Origin: Misgurnus anguillicaudatus
Lineage: Eukaryota; Chordata; Actinopteri; Cypriniformes; Cobitidae
Reading direction: 5' to 3'
Assembly (NCBI RefSeq): GCF_027580225.2
Contig: NC_073352.2
Span: 37,573,501 to 37,637,500, forward strand
DNA length: 64,000 nucleotides
In this document: positions 11,442 to 25,737 of the stretch, piece after piece
How the letters are laid out: every line of letters begins with the position of its first letter
Numbering within the stretch: position 1 is the stretch's first letter
The notes under the pieces: generated by a model
Databases searched by the model: none
Told to the model about the DNA's origin: nothing
Seen by the model: only the letters and a program-made list of their open reading frames with translations
Made by a program: the position numbers and the translations under genes

Positions 11442-14208
11442 CTATATACCTGATGGCACCTGTTCGCCCTACCGTCCCCCGCGAAGGGGGAACCCGCCGG
11501 GTCCGCGGCCGGGAGGGTGCGCCTCGGTCGGCCTGGGGGACCGGAGATACTTCCGGTCGAAAATCCGAATTTCGTTACAGCGCCGCTCCGGCGCCTCGGG
11601 CCCGGGTCCTTCGACCTTCGGGTCGGTCGGTCCGCCGGAGGGGCCCTTTCGAACGAGCCCACCCGCGAGTATCTGGCCCTTTCCGCAGCGGAGATACGGG
11701 GTGCCGTCTCCGGATTTTCCCACGGCCGCTGCTCGGGCGCCTTAAGTCCCAGGACGTCGCCCTCGGGGTCGGTCGCTCTACCCGAGGGGACCTTTCGAAC
11801 GAGCCCGCCCTCGACCCTCCGACCCTTTCCGCGGCCGAGATACGGCGGTTTGAAAAAAAAAAAAACGCTCGTCCGGAGTTTGCTCGCCCGTAGCGTCCGC
11901 TGCGTTCGTCCGCCGGAGGCGCGGCCGGTCTCGTTCGAAAGGTCTTTCCCGGGGCTTTCCGGCGACGCCGGCCCCGAGTCCGTGCGACCCCGTGGACCGG
12001 AGATACTTCCGGTAGAATATCCGAATTTCGTTACCGCGCCGCTCCGGCGCCTCGGGTCCGGGGCCTTCGACCTTCGGGTCGATTGGTCCGCCGGAGGGGC
12101 CCTTTCGAACGAGCCCACCCGCGAGTATCTGGCCTTTTCCGCGGCGGAGATACGGGGGGCCGTCTTCGGATTTTCCCACGGCCGCTGCTCGGGCGCCTTA
12201 AGTCCGAGGACGTCGCCCTCGGGGTCGGTCGCTCTACCCGAGGGGACCTTTCGAACGAGCCCGCCCTCGACCCTCCGACCCTTTCCGCGGCCGAGATACG
12301 GCGGATCGAAAAAAAAAAACGCTGGTCCGGAGTTCGCGCGCCCGGAGCGTCCGCTGCGTTCGTCCGCCGGAGGCGCGGCCGGTCTCGTTCGAAAGGTCTT
12401 TCCCGGGGCTTTCCGGCGACGCCGGCCCCGAGTCCGTGCGACCCCGTGGACCGGAGATACTTCCGGTCGAATATCCGAATTTCGTTACCGCGCCGCTCCG
12501 GCGCCTCGGGTCCGGGGCCTTCGACCTTCGGGTCGGTCGGTCCGCCGGAGGGGCCCTTTCGAACGAGCCCACCCGCGAGTATCTGGCCCTTTCCGCAGCG
12601 GAGATACGGGGTGCCGACTCCGGATTTTCCCACGGCCGCTGCTCGGGCGCCTTAAGTCCCAGGACGTCGCCCTCGGGGTCGGTCGCTCTACCCGAGGGGA
12701 CCTTTCGAACGAGCCCGCCCTCGACCCTCCGACCCTTTCCGCGGCCGAGATACGGCGGATCGAAAAAAAAAAAACGCTGGTCCGGAGTTCGCGCGCCCGT
12801 AGCGTCCGCTGCGTTCGTCCGCCGGAGGCGCGGCCGGTCTCGTTCGAAAGGTCTTTCCCGGGGCTTTCCGGCGACGCCGGCCCCGAGTCCGTGCGACCCC
12901 GTGGACCGGAGATACTTCCGGTCGAATATCCGAATTTCGTTACCGCGCCGCTCCGGCGCCTCGGGCCCGGGGCCTTCGAACTTCGGGTCGGTCGGTCCGC
13001 CGGAGGGGCCCTTTCGAACGAGCCCACCCGGGAGTATCTGGCCCCTTCCGCAGCGGAGATACGGGGGGCCGTCTCCGGATTTTCCCACTGCCGCTGCTCG
13101 GGCGCCTTAAGTCCGAGGACGTCGCCCTCGAGGTCGGTCGCTCTACCCGAGGAGACCTTTCGAACGAGCCCGCCCTCGACCCTCCGACCCTTTTCGCGGC
13201 CGAGATACGGCGGTTCGAAAAAAAAAAAACGCTCGTCCGTAGTTCGCTTGCCCGTAGCGTCCGCTGCGTTCGTCCGCCGGAGGCGCGGCCGGTCTCGTTC
13301 GAAAGGTCTCTCTCGGGGCTTTCCGTGGACGCCAGCCTCGGGTCCGTGCGACCCCGGGGGCCGGAGATACGGACTTCCACCGCTGCACCTTTAAACGGCC
13401 GTAGCTCGGGCGCCTTAAGACCGAGACCTTAGCCCTTTGGGTCCCTCATCCTCCAGGAGGGGCCCTTTCCAACGACCCCACCCACGTCTCCGTACCCCTT
13501 TCCCCGGCCGAGATACGACCCCGGGAACATCGCCCCGTCAACCCGACCACCGTGCACCCGAGGCCGGCTTTGGACCCCGCGACGGACACCCTGGAGCTCG
13601 TACCCGGCGCACCGTTTGGTCCCTGCCATCCCACTCTTAAGCACTCCCCCACCGGACTAAGCCCCATCCTCCCGGCCCTTCTGGAGAACCAAACAGTTGG
13701 TCAACCCCAAAATTTCTCCAACCGTTGGTCAACCCGAAAGATTTTCCAGCAGTTGGTCAACCTCAATCGACTTAGGTTTTGGAGCGTTCGAATTTCCAGC
13801 AGTTGGTCAACCTCAATCGACTTAGGTTTTGGAGTGTTCGCGTTTCCAGCAGTTGGTCAACCTCAATCGACTTAGGTTTTGGAGCGTTCGCGTTTCCAGC
13901 AGTTGGTCAACCTCAATCGACTTAGGCTCTGGAGCTTTCGCCTCTCCAGCAGTTGGTCAACCCCAACGACTTAAGCTCTTGAGCTTTTACTTCTCCAGCA
14001 GTTGGTCAACCCCATCGACTTAGGTTCTGGGGCGTTCGCTTCTCCTGCCATAGACTTAGGTTCTAGAGCTATCGCCTCTCCGACAGTTGGTCAACCCCAA
14101 TCGACTTAGGCTCTGGAGCTTTCACTTCTCCAGCAGTTGGTCAACCCCATCGACTTAGGTTCTGGAGCTTTCGCCTCTCCGACAGTTGGTCAACCCCGAT
14201 CGACTTAG
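11442..14208. repeat. Array unit 4, four monomers
   Basis: Monomer block 11538-13358, linker 13359-13693, short repeats 13694-14208. The second monomer has CCGTCTTCGG near 12,162, a variant also seen near 2506 in unit 1. Confidence 0.9.
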
Positions 14209-16977
14209 CTATATACCTGATGGCACCTGTTCGCCCTACCGTCCCCCGCGAAGGGGGAACCCGCCGGGTCCGCGGCCGGGAGGGTGCGCCTCGGTCGGCC
14301 TGGGGGACCGGAGATACTTCCGGTCGAAAATCCGAATTTCGTTACAGCGCCGCTCCGGCGCCTCGGGCCCGGGTCCTTCGACCTTCGGGTCGGTCGGTCC
14401 GCCGGAGGGGCCCTTTCGAACGAGCCCACCCGCGAGTATCTGGCCCTTTCCGCAGCGGAGATACGGGGTGCCGTCTCCGGATTTTCCCACGGCCGCTGCT
14501 CGGGCGCCTTAAGTCCCAGGACGTCGCCCTCGGGGTCGGTCGCTCTACCCGAGGGGACCTTTCGAACGAGCCCGCCCTCGACCCTCCGACCCTTTCCGCG
14601 GCCGAGATACGGCGGTTTGAAAAAAAAAAAAAACGCTCGTCCGGAGTTTGCTCGCCCGTAGCGTCCGCTGCGTTCGTCCGCCGGAGGCGTGACCGGTCTC
14701 GTTCGAAAGGTCTTTCCCGGGGCTTTCCGGCGACGCCGGCCCCGAGTCCGTGCGATCCCGTGGACCGGAGATACTTCCGGTCGAATATCCGAATTTCGTT
14801 ACCGCGCCGCTCCGGCGCCTCGGGCCCGGGGCCTTCGACCTTCGGGTCGATTGGTCCGCCGGATGGGCCCTTTCGAACGAGCCCACCCACGAGTATCTGG
14901 CCCTTTCCGCGGCGGAGATACGGGGGGCCTTCTCCGGATTTTCCCACGGCCGCTGCTCGGGCGCCTTAAGTCCGAGGACGTCGCCCTCGGGGTCGGTCGC
15001 TCTACCCGAGGGGACCTTTCGAACGAGCCCGCCCTCGACCCTCCGACCCTTTCCGCGGCCGAGATACGGCGGATCGAAAAAAAAAAACGCTGGTCCGGAG
15101 TTCGCGCGCCCGTAGCGTCCGCTGCGTTCGTCCGCCGGAGGCGCGGCCGGTCTCGTTCGAAAGGTCTTTCCCGGGGCTTTCCGGCGACGCCGGCCCCGAG
15201 TCCGTGCGACCCCGTGGACCGGAGATACTTCCGGTAGAATATCCGAATTTCGTTACCGCGCCGCTCCGGCGCCTCGGGTCCGGGGCCTTCGACCTTCGGG
15301 TCGATTGGTCCGCCGGAGGGGCCCTTTCGAACGAGCCCACCCGCGAGTATCTGGCCTTTTCCGCGGCGGAGATACGGGGGGCCGTCTCCGGATTTTCCCA
15401 CGGCCGCTGCTCGGGCGCCTTAAGTCCGAGGACGTCGCCCTCGGGGTCGGTCGCTCTACCCGAGGGGACCTTTCGAACGAGCCCGCCCTCGACCCTCCGA
15501 CCCTTTCCGCGGCCGAGATACGGCGGATCGAAAAAAAAAAAACGCTGGTCCGGAGTTCGCGCGCCCGTAGCGTCCGCTGCGTTCGTCCGCCGGAGGCGCG
15601 GCCGGTCTCGTTCGAAAGGTCTTTCCCGGGGCTTTCCGGCGACGCCGGCCCCGAGTCCGTGCGACCCCGTGGACCGGAGATACTTCCGGTCGAATATCCG
15701 AATTTCGTTACCGCGCCGCTCCGGCGCCTCGGGCCCGGGGCCTTCGAACTTCGGGTCGGTCGGTCCGCCGGAGGGGCCCTTTCGAACGAGCCCACCCGGG
15801 AGTATCTGGCCCCTTCCGCAGCGGAGATACGGGGGGCCGTCTCCGGATTTTCCCACTGCCGCTGCTCGGGCGCCTTAAGTCCGAGGACGTCGCCCTCGAG
15901 GTCGGTCGCTCTACCCGAGGAGACCTTTCGAACGAGCCCGCCCTCGACCCTCCGACCCTTTTCGCGGCCGAGATACGGCGGTTCGAAAAAAAAAAAAACG
16001 CTCGTCCGTAGTTCGCTTGCCCGTAGCGTCCGCTGCGTTCGTCCGCCGGAGGCGCGGCCGGTCTCGTTCGAAAGGTCTCTCTCGGGGCTTTCCGTGGACG
16101 CCAGCCTCGGGTCCGTGCGACCCCGGGGGCCGGAGATACGGACTTCCACCGCTGCACCTTTAAACGGCCGTAGCTCGGGCGCCTTAAGACCGAGACCTTA
16201 GCCCTTTGGGTCCCTCATCCTCCAGGAGGGGCCCTTTCCAACGACCCCACCCACGTCTCCGTACCCCTTTCCCCGGCCGAGATACGACCCCGGGAACATC
16301 GCCCCGTCAACCCGACCACCGTGCACCCGAGGCCGGCTTTGGACCCCGCGACGGACACCCTGGAGCTCGTACCCGGCGCACCGTTTGGTCCCTGCCATCC
16401 CACTCTTAAGCACTCCCCCACCGGACTAAGCCCCATCCTCCCGGCCCTTCTGGAGAACCAAACAGTTGGTCAACCCCAAAATTTCTCCAACCGTTGGTCA
16501 ACCCGAAAGATTTTCCAGCAGTTGGTCAACCTCAATCGACTTAGGTTTTGGAGCGTTCGAATTTCCAGCAGTTGGTCAACCTCAATCGACTTAGGTTTTG
16601 GAGTGTTCGCGTTTCCAGCAGTTGGTCAACCTCAATCGACTTAGGTTTTGGAGCGTTCGCGTTTCCAGCAGTTGGTCAACCTCAATCGACTTAGGCTCTG
16701 GAGCTTTCGCCTCTCCAGCAGTTGGTCAACCCCAACGACTTAGGCTCTTGAGCTTTTACTTCTCCAGCAGTTGGTCAACCCCATCGACTTAGGTTCTGGG
16801 GCGTTCGCTTCTCCTGCCATAGACTTAGGTTCTAGAGCTATCGCCTCTCCGACAGTTGGTCAACCCCAATCGACTTAGGCTCTGGAGCTTTCACTTCTCC
16901 AGCAGTTGGTCAACCCCATCGACTTAGGTTCTGGAGCTTTCGCCTCTCCGACAGTTGGTCAACCCCGATCGACTTAG
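14209..16977. repeat. Array unit 5, four monomers
   Basis: Monomer block 14305-16127, linker 16128-16462, short repeats 16463-16977. The second monomer is the type with GCGATCCCGTGG and CCGGATGGGCCC, which follows the first monomer in many units. Confidence 0.9.
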
Positions 16978-19900
16978 CTATATACCTGATGGCACCTGTT
17001 CGCCCTACCGTCCCCCGCGAAGGGGGAACCCGCCGGGTCCGCGGCCGGGAGGGTGCGCCTCGGTCGGCCTGGGGGACCGGAGATACTTCCGGTCGAAAAT
17101 CCGAATTTCGTTACAGCGCCGCTCCGGCGCCTCGGGCCCGGGTCCTTCGACCTTCGGGTCGGTCGGTCCGCCGGAGGGGCCCTTTCGAACGAGCCCACCC
17201 GCGAGTATCTGGCCCTTTCCGCAGCGGAGATACGGGGTGCCGTCTCCGGATTTTCCCACGGCCGCTGCTCGGGCGCCTTAAGTCCCAGGACGTCGCCCTC
17301 GGGGTCGGTCGCTCTACCCGAGGGGACCTTTCGAACGAGCCCGCCCTCGACCCTCCGACCCTTTCCGCGGCCGAGATACGGCGGTTTGAAAAAAAAAAAA
17401 ACGCTCGTCCGGAGTTTGCTCGCCCGTAGCGTCCGCTGCGTTCGTCCGCCGGAGGCGTGACCGGTCTCGTTCGAAAGGTCTTTCCCGGGGCTTTCCGGCG
17501 ACGCCGGCCCCGAGTCCGTGCGATCCCGTGGACCGGAGATACTTCCGGTCGAATATCCGAATTTCGTTACCGCGCCGCTCCGGCGCCTCGGGCCCGGGGC
17601 CTTCGACCTTCGGGTCGATTGGTCCGCCGGATGGGCCCTTTCGAACGAGCCCACCCACGAGTATCTGGCCCTTTCCGCGGCGGAGATACGGGGGGCCTTC
17701 TCCGGATTTTCCCACGGCCGCTGCTCGGGCGCCTTAAGTCCGAGGACGTCGCCCTCGGGGTCGGTCGCTCTACCCGAGGGGACCTTTCGAACGAGCCCGC
17801 CCTCGACCCTCCGACCCTTTCCGCGGCCGAGATACGGCGGATCGAAAAAAAAAAAACGCTGGTCCGGAGTTCGCGCGCCCGTAGCGTCCGCTGCGTTCGT
17901 CCGCCGGAGGCGCGGCCGGTCTCGTTCGAAAGGTCTTTCCCGGGGCTTTCCGGCGACGCCGGCCCCGAGTCCGTGCGACCCCGTGGACCGGAGATACTTC
18001 CGGTAGAATATCCGAATTTCGTTACCGCGCCGCTCCGGCGCCTCGGGTCCGGGGCCTTCGACCTTCGGGTCGATTGGTCCGCCGGAGGGGCCCTTTCGAA
18101 CGAGCCCACCCGCGAGTATCTGGCCTTTTCCGCGGCGGAGATACGGGGGGCCGTCTCCGGATTTTCCCACGGCCGCTGCTCGGGCGCCTTAAGTCCGAGG
18201 ACGTCGCCCTCGGGGTCGGTCGCTCTACCCGAGGGGACCTTTCGAACGAGCCCGCCCTCGACCCTCCGACCCTTTCCGCGGCCGAGATACGGCGGATCGA
18301 AAAAAAAAAACGCTGGTCCGGAGTTCGCGCGCCCGGAGCGTCCGCTGCGTTCGTCCGCCGGAGGCGCGGCCGGTCTCGTTCGAAAGGTCTTTCCCGGGGC
18401 TTTCCGGCGACGCCGGCCCCGAGTCCGTGCGACCCCGTGGACCGGAGATACTTCCGGTCGAATATCCGAATTTCGTTACCGCGCCGCTCCGGCGCCTCGG
18501 GTCCGGGGCCTTCGACCTTCGGGTCGGTCGGTCCGCCGGAGGGGCCCTTTCGAACGAGCCCACCCGCGAGTATCTGGCCCTTTCCGCAGCGGAGATACGG
18601 GGTGCCGACTCCGGATTTTCCCACGGCCGCTGCTCGGGCGCCTTAAGTCCCAGGACGTCGCCCTCGGGGTCGGTCGCTCTACCCGAGGGGACCTTTCGAA
18701 CGAGCCCGCCCTCGACCCTCCGACCCTTTCCGCGGCCGAGATACGGCGGATCGAAAAAAAAAAACGCTGGTCCGGAGTTCGCGCGCCCGTAGCGTCCGCT
18801 GCGTTCGTCCGCCGGAGGCGCGGCCGGTCTCGTTCGAAAGGTCTTTCCCGGGGCTTTCCGGCGACGCCGGCCCCGAGTCCGTGCGACCCCGTGGACCGGA
18901 GATACTTCCGGTCGAATATCCGAATTTCGTTACCGCGCCGCTCCGGCGCCTCGGGCCCGGGGCCTTCGAACTTCGGGTCGGTCGGTCCGCCGGAGGGGCC
19001 CTTTCGAACGAGCCCACCCGGGAGTATCTGGCCCCTTCCGCAGCGGAGATACGGGGGGCCGTCTCCGGATTTTCCCACTGCCGCTGCTCGGGCGCCTTAA
19101 GTCCGAGGACGTCGCCCTCGAGGTCGGTCGCTCTACCCGAGGAGACCTTTCGAACGAGCCCGCCCTCGACCCTCCGACCCTTTTCGCGGCCGAGATACGG
19201 CGGTTCGAAAAAAAAAAAAAACGCTCGTCCGTAGTTCGCTTGCCCGTAGCGTCCGCTGCGTTCGTCCGCCGGAGGCGCGGCCGGTCTCGTTCGAAAGGTC
19301 TCTCTCGGGGCTTTCCGTGGACGCCAGCCTCGGGTCCGTGCGACCCCGGGGGCCGGAGATACGGACTTCCACCGCTGCACCTTTAAACGGCCGTAGCTCG
19401 GGCGCCTTAAGACCGAGACCTTAGCCCTTTGGGTCCCTCATCCTCCAGGAGGGGCCCTTTCCAACGACCCCACCCACGTCTCCGTACCCCTTTCCCCGGC
19501 CGAGATACGACCCCGGGAACATCGCCCCGTCAACCCGACCACCGTGCACCCGAGGCCGGCTTTGGACCCCGCGACGGACACCCTGGAGCTCGTACCCGGC
19601 GCACCGTTTGGTCCCTGCCATCCCACTCTTAAGCACTCCCCCACCGGACTAAGCCCCATCCTCCCGGCCCTTCTGGAGAACCAAACAGTTGGTCAACCCC
19701 AAAATTTCTCCAACCGTTGGTCAACCCGAAAGATTTTCCAGCAGTTGGTCAACCTCAATCGACTTAGGTTTTGGAGCGTTCGAATTTCCAGCAGTTGGTC
19801 AACCTCAATCGACTTAGGTTTTGGAGTGTTCGCGTTTCCAGCAGTTGGTCAACCTCAATCGACTTAGGTTTTGGAGCGTTCGCGTTTCCAGCAGTTGGTC

Positions 19901-20200
19901 AACCTCAATCGACTTAGGCTCTGGAGCTTTCGCCTCTCCAGCAGTTGGTCAACCCCAACGACTTAGGCTCTTGAGCTTTTACTTCTCCAGCAGTTGGTCA
20001 ACCCCATCGACTTAGGTTCTGGGGCGTTCGCTTCTCCTGCCATAGACTTAGGTTCTAGAGCTATCGCCTCTCCGACAGTTGGTCAACCCCAATCGACTTA
20101 GGCTCTGGAGCTTTCACTTCTCCAGCAGTTGGTCAACCCCATCGACTTAGGTTCTGGAGCTTTCGCCTCTCCGACAGTTGGTCAACCCCGATCGACTTAG
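16978..20200. repeat. Array unit 6, five monomers
   Basis: Monomer block 17074-19350, linker 19351-19685, short repeats 19686-20200. It has the same length (3,223 bp) and the same order of monomer variants as the next unit, so the pair looks like a recent tandem duplication. Confidence 0.9.
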
Positions 20201-23200
20201 CTATATACCTGATGGCACCTGTTCGCCCTACCGTCCCCCGCGAAGGGGGAACCCGCCGGGTCCGCGGCCGGGAGGGTGCGCCTCGGTCGGCCTGGGGGAC
20301 CGGAGATACTTCCGGTCGAAAATCCGAATTTCGTTACAGCGCCGCTCCGGCGCCTCGGGCCCGGGTCCTTCGACCTTCGGGTCGGTCGGTCCGCCGGAGG
20401 GGCCCTTTCGAACGAGCCCACCCGCGAGTATCTGGCCCTTTCCGCAGCGGAGATACGGGGTGCCGTCTCCGGATTTTCCCACGGCCGCTGCTCGGGCGCC
20501 TTAAGTCCCAGGACGTCGCCCTCGGGGTCGGTCGCTCTACCCGAGGGGACCTTTCGAACGAGCCCGCCCTCGACCCTCCGACCCTTTCCGCGGCCGAGAT
20601 ACGGCGGTTTGAAAAAAAAAAAAACGCTCGTCCGGAGTTTGCTCGCCCGTAGCGTCCGCTGCGTTCGTCCGCCGGAGGCGTGACCGGTCTCGTTCGAAAG
20701 GTCTTTCCCGGGGCTTTCCGGCGACGCCGGCCCCGAGTCCGTGCGATCCCGTGGACCGGAGATACTTCCGGTCGAATATCCGAATTTCGTTACCGCGCCG
20801 CTCCGGCGCCTCGGGCCCGGGGCCTTCGACCTTCGGGTCGATTGGTCCGCCGGATGGGCCCTTTCGAACGAGCCCACCCACGAGTATCTGGCCCTTTCCG
20901 CGGCGGAGATACGGGGGGCCTTCTCCGGATTTTCCCACGGCCGCTGCTCGGGCGCCTTAAGTCCGAGGACGTCGCCCTCGGGGTCGGTCGCTCTACCCGA
21001 GGGGACCTTTCGAACGAGCCCGCCCTCGACCCTCCGACCCTTTCCGCGGCCGAGATACGGCGGATCGAAAAAAAAAAACGCTGGTCCGGAGTTCGCGCGC
21101 CCGTAGCGTCCGCTGCGTTCGTCCGCCGGAGGCGCGGCCGGTCTCGTTCGAAAGGTCTTTCCCGGGGCTTTCCGGCGACGCCGGCCCCGAGTCCGTGCGA
21201 CCCCGTGGACCGGAGATACTTCCGGTAGAATATCCGAATTTCGTTACCGCGCCGCTCCGGCGCCTCGGGTCCGGGGCCTTCGACCTTCGGGTCGATTGGT
21301 CCGCCGGAGGGGCCCTTTCGAACGAGCCCACCCGCGAGTATCTGGCCTTTTCCGCGGCGGAGATACGGGGGGCCGTCTCCGGATTTTCCCACGGCCGCTG
21401 CTCGGGCGCCTTAAGTCCGAGGACGTCGCCCTCGGGGTCGGTCGCTCTACCCGAGGGGACCTTTCGAACGAGCCCGCCCTCGACCCTCCGACCCTTTCCG
21501 CGGCCGAGATACGGCGGATCGAAAAAAAAAAACGCTGGTCCGGAGTTCGCGCGCCCGGAGCGTCCGCTGCGTTCGTCCGCCGGAGGCGCGGCCGGTCTCG
21601 TTCGAAAGGTCTTTCCCGGGGCTTTCCGGCGACGCCGGCCCCGAGTCCGTGCGACCCCGTGGACCGGAGATACTTCCGGTCGAATATCCGAATTTCGTTA
21701 CCGCGCCGCTCCGGCGCCTCGGGTCCGGGGCCTTCGACCTTCGGGTCGGTCGGTCCGCCGGAGGGGCCCTTTCGAACGAGCCCACCCGCGAGTATCTGGC
21801 CCTTTCCGCAGCGGAGATACGGGGTGCCGACTCCGGATTTTCCCACGGCCGCTGCTCGGGCGCCTTAAGTCCCAGGACGTCGCCCTCGGGGTCGGTCGCT
21901 CTACCCGAGGGGACCTTTCGAACGAGCCCGCCCTCGACCCTCCGACCCTTTCCGCGGCCGAGATACGGCGGATCGAAAAAAAAAAAACGCTGGTCCGGAG
22001 TTCGCGCGCCCGTAGCGTCCGCTGCGTTCGTCCGCCGGAGGCGCGGCCGGTCTCGTTCGAAAGGTCTTTCCCGGGGCTTTCCGGCGACGCCGGCCCCGAG
22101 TCCGTGCGACCCCGTGGACCGGAGATACTTCCGGTCGAATATCCGAATTTCGTTACCGCGCCGCTCCGGCGCCTCGGGCCCGGGGCCTTCGAACTTCGGG
22201 TCGGTCGGTCCGCCGGAGGGGCCCTTTCGAACGAGCCCACCCGGGAGTATCTGGCCCCTTCCGCAGCGGAGATACGGGGGGCCGTCTCCGGATTTTCCCA
22301 CTGCCGCTGCTCGGGCGCCTTAAGTCCGAGGACGTCGCCCTCGAGGTCGGTCGCTCTACCCGAGGAGACCTTTCGAACGAGCCCGCCCTCGACCCTCCGA
22401 CCCTTTTCGCGGCCGAGATACGGCGGTTCGAAAAAAAAAAAAAACGCTCGTCCGTAGTTCGCTTGCCCGTAGCGTCCGCTGCGTTCGTCCGCCGGAGGCG
22501 CGGCCGGTCTCGTTCGAAAGGTCTCTCTCGGGGCTTTCCGTGGACGCCAGCCTCGGGTCCGTGCGACCCCGGGGGCCGGAGATACGGACTTCCACCGCTG
22601 CACCTTTAAACGGCCGTAGCTCGGGCGCCTTAAGACCGAGACCTTAGCCCTTTGGGTCCCTCATCCTCCAGGAGGGGCCCTTTCCAACGACCCCACCCAC
22701 GTCTCCGTACCCCTTTCCCCGGCCGAGATACGACCCCGGGAACATCGCCCCGTCAACCCGACCACCGTGCACCCGAGGCCGGCTTTGGACCCCGCGACGG
22801 ACACCCTGGAGCTCGTACCCGGCGCACCGTTTGGTCCCTGCCATCCCACTCTTAAGCACTCCCCCACCGGACTAAGCCCCATCCTCCCGGCCCTTCTGGA
22901 GAACCAAACAGTTGGTCAACCCCAAAATTTCTCCAACCGTTGGTCAACCCGAAAGATTTTCCAGCAGTTGGTCAACCTCAATCGACTTAGGTTTTGGAGC
23001 GTTCGAATTTCCAGCAGTTGGTCAACCTCAATCGACTTAGGTTTTGGAGTGTTCGCGTTTCCAGCAGTTGGTCAACCTCAATCGACTTAGGTTTTGGAGC
23101 GTTCGCGTTTCCAGCAGTTGGTCAACCTCAATCGACTTAGGCTCTGGAGCTTTCGCCTCTCCAGCAGTTGGTCAACCCCAACGACTTAGGCTCTTGAGCT

Positions 23201-23423
23201 TTTACTTCTCCAGCAGTTGGTCAACCCCATCGACTTAGGTTCTGGGGCGTTCGCTTCTCCTGCCATAGACTTAGGTTCTAGAGCTATCGCCTCTCCGACA
23301 GTTGGTCAACCCCAATCGACTTAGGCTCTGGAGCTTTCACTTCTCCAGCAGTTGGTCAACCCCATCGACTTAGGTTCTGGAGCTTTCGCCTCTCCGACAG
23401 TTGGTCAACCCCGATCGACTTAG
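20201..23423. repeat. Array unit 7, five monomers
   Basis: Monomer block 20297-22573, linker 22574-22908, short repeats 22909-23423. It is almost identical to the preceding unit; the visible differences are mainly in A-tract lengths. Confidence 0.9.
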
Positions 23424-25737
23424 CTATATACCTGATGGCACCTGTTCGCCCTACCGTCCCCCGCGAAGGGGGAACCCGCCGGGTCCGCGGCCGGGAGGGT
23501 GCGCCTCGGTCGGCCTGGGGGACCGGAGATACTTCCGGTCGAAAATCCGAATTTCGTTACAGCGCCGCTCCGGCGCCTCGGGCCCGGGTCCTTCGACCTT
23601 CGGGTCGGTCGGTCCGCCGGAGGGGCCCTTTCGAACGAGCCCACCCGCGAGTATCTGGCCCTTTCCGCAGCGGAGATACGGGGTGCCGTCTCCGGATTTT
23701 CCCACGGCCGCTGCTCGGGCGCCTTAAGTCCCAGGACGTCGCCCTCGGGGTCGGTCGCTCTACCCGAGGGGACCTTTCGAACGAGCCCGCCCTCGACCCT
23801 CCGACCCTTTCCGCGGCCGAGATACGGCGGTTTGAAAAAAAAAAAAAACGCTCGTCCGGAGTTTGCTCGCCCGTAGCGTCCGCTGCGTTCGTCCGCCGGA
23901 GGCGTGACCGGTCTCGTTCGAAAGGTCTTTCCCGGGGCTTTCCGGCGACGCCGGCCTCGAGTCCGTGCGATCCCGTGGACCGGAGATACTTCCGGTCGAA
24001 TATCCGAATTTCGTTACCGCGCCGCTCCGGCGCCTCGGGCCCGGGGCCTTCGACCTTCGGGTCGATTGGTCCGCCGGATGGGCCCTTTCGAACGAGCCCA
24101 CCCACGAGTATCTGGCCCTTTCCGCGGCGGAGATACGGGGGGCCTTCTCCGGATTTTCCCACGGCCGCTGCTCGGGCGCCTTAAGTCCGAGGACGTCGCC
24201 CTCGGGGTCGGTCGCTCTACCCGAGGGGACCTTTCGAACGAGCCCGCCCTCGACCCTCCGACCCTTTCCGCGGCCGAGATACGGCGGATCGAAAAAAAAA
24301 AAACGCTGGTCCGGAGTTCGCGCGCCCGTAGCGTCCGCTGCGTTCGTCCGCCGGAGGCGCGGCCGGTCTCGTTCGAAAGGTCTTTCCCGGGGCTTTCCGG
24401 CGACGCCGGCCCCGAGTCCGTGCGACCCCGTGGACCGGAGATACTTCCGGTAGAATATCCGAATTTCGTTACCGCGCCGCTCCGGCGCCTCGGGTCCGGG
24501 GCCTTCGAACTTCGGGTCGATTGGTCCGCCGGAGGGGCCCTTTCGAACGAGCCCACCCGCGAGTATCTGGCCTTTTCCGCGGCGGAGATACGGGGGGCCG
24601 TCTCCGGATTTTCCCACGGCCGCTGCTCGGGCGCCTTAAGTCCGAGGACGTCGCCCTCGGGGTCGGTCGCTCTACCCGAGGAGACCTTTCGAACGAGCCC
24701 GCCCTCGACCCTCCGACCCTTTTCGCGGCCGAGATACGGCGGTTCGAAAAAAAAAAAACGCTCGTCCGTAGTTCGCGCGCCCGTAGCGTCCGCTGCGTTC
24801 GTCCGCCGGAGGCGCGGCCGGTCTCGTTCGAAAGGTCTCTCTCGGGGCTTTCCGGGGACGCCAGCCTCGGGTCCGTGCGACCCCGGGGGCCGGAGATACG
24901 GACTTCCACTGCTGCACCTTTAAACGGCCGTAGCTCGGGCGCCTTAAGACCGAGACCTTAGCCCTTTGGGTCCCTCATCCTCCAGGAGGGGCCCTTTCCA
25001 ACGACCCCACCCACGTCTCCGTACCCCCTTCCCCGGCCGAGATACGACCCCGGGAACATCGCCCCGTCAACCCGACCACCGTGCACCCGAGGCCGGCTTT
25101 GGACCCCGCGACGGACACCCTGGAGCTCGTACCCGGCGCACCGTTTGGTCCCTGCCATCCCACTCTTAAGCACTCCCCCACCGGACTAAGCCCCATCCTC
25201 CCGGCCCTTCTGGAGAACCAAACAGTTGGTCAACCCCAAAATTTCTCCAACCGTTGGTCAACCCGAAAGATTTTCCAGCAGTTGGTCAACCTCAATCGAC
25301 TTAGGTTTTGGAGCGTTCGAATTTCCAGCAGTTGGTCAACTTCAATCGACTTAGGTTTTGGAGTGTTCGCGTTTCCAGCAGTTGGTCAACCTCAATCGAC
25401 TTAGGTTTTGGAGCGTTCGCGTTTCCAGCAGTTGGTCAACCTCAATCGACTTAGGCTCTGGAGCTTTCGCCTCTCCAGCAGTTGGTCAACCCCAACGACT
25501 TAGGCTCTTGAGCTTTTACTTCTCCAGCAGTTGGTCAACCCCATCGACTTAGGTTCTGGGGCGTTCGCTTCTCCTGCCATAGACTTAGGTTCTAGAGCTA
25601 TCGCCTCTCCGACAGTTGGTCAACCCCAATCGACTTAGGCTCTGGAGCTTTCACTTCTCCAGCAGTTGGTCAACCCCATCGACTTAGGTTCTGGAGCTTT
25701 CGCCTCTCCGACAGTTGGTCAACCCCGATCGACTTAG
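23424..25737. repeat. Array unit 8, three monomers, chimeric last monomer
   Basis: Monomer block 23520-24887, linker 24888-25222, short repeats 25223-25737. The last monomer has an interior-type first half (GGCCTTTTCCGCGG near 24,571) joined to a terminal-type second half (CGAGGAGACC near 24,677). The linker has CCCCCTTCCCCGG, and one short repeat reads CAACTTCAATCG. These features recur in the unit at 31,730. Confidence 0.9.

Noticed and set aside
11517..13394. A 625-codon open frame, and many others of 200-620 codons on both strands of the array
   Set aside because: They are present in several frames of the same repeat, shift frame with A-tract length, and give Arg/Pro/Gly/Ser-rich translations with no domain. 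They reflect GC-rich, stop-poor repetition.
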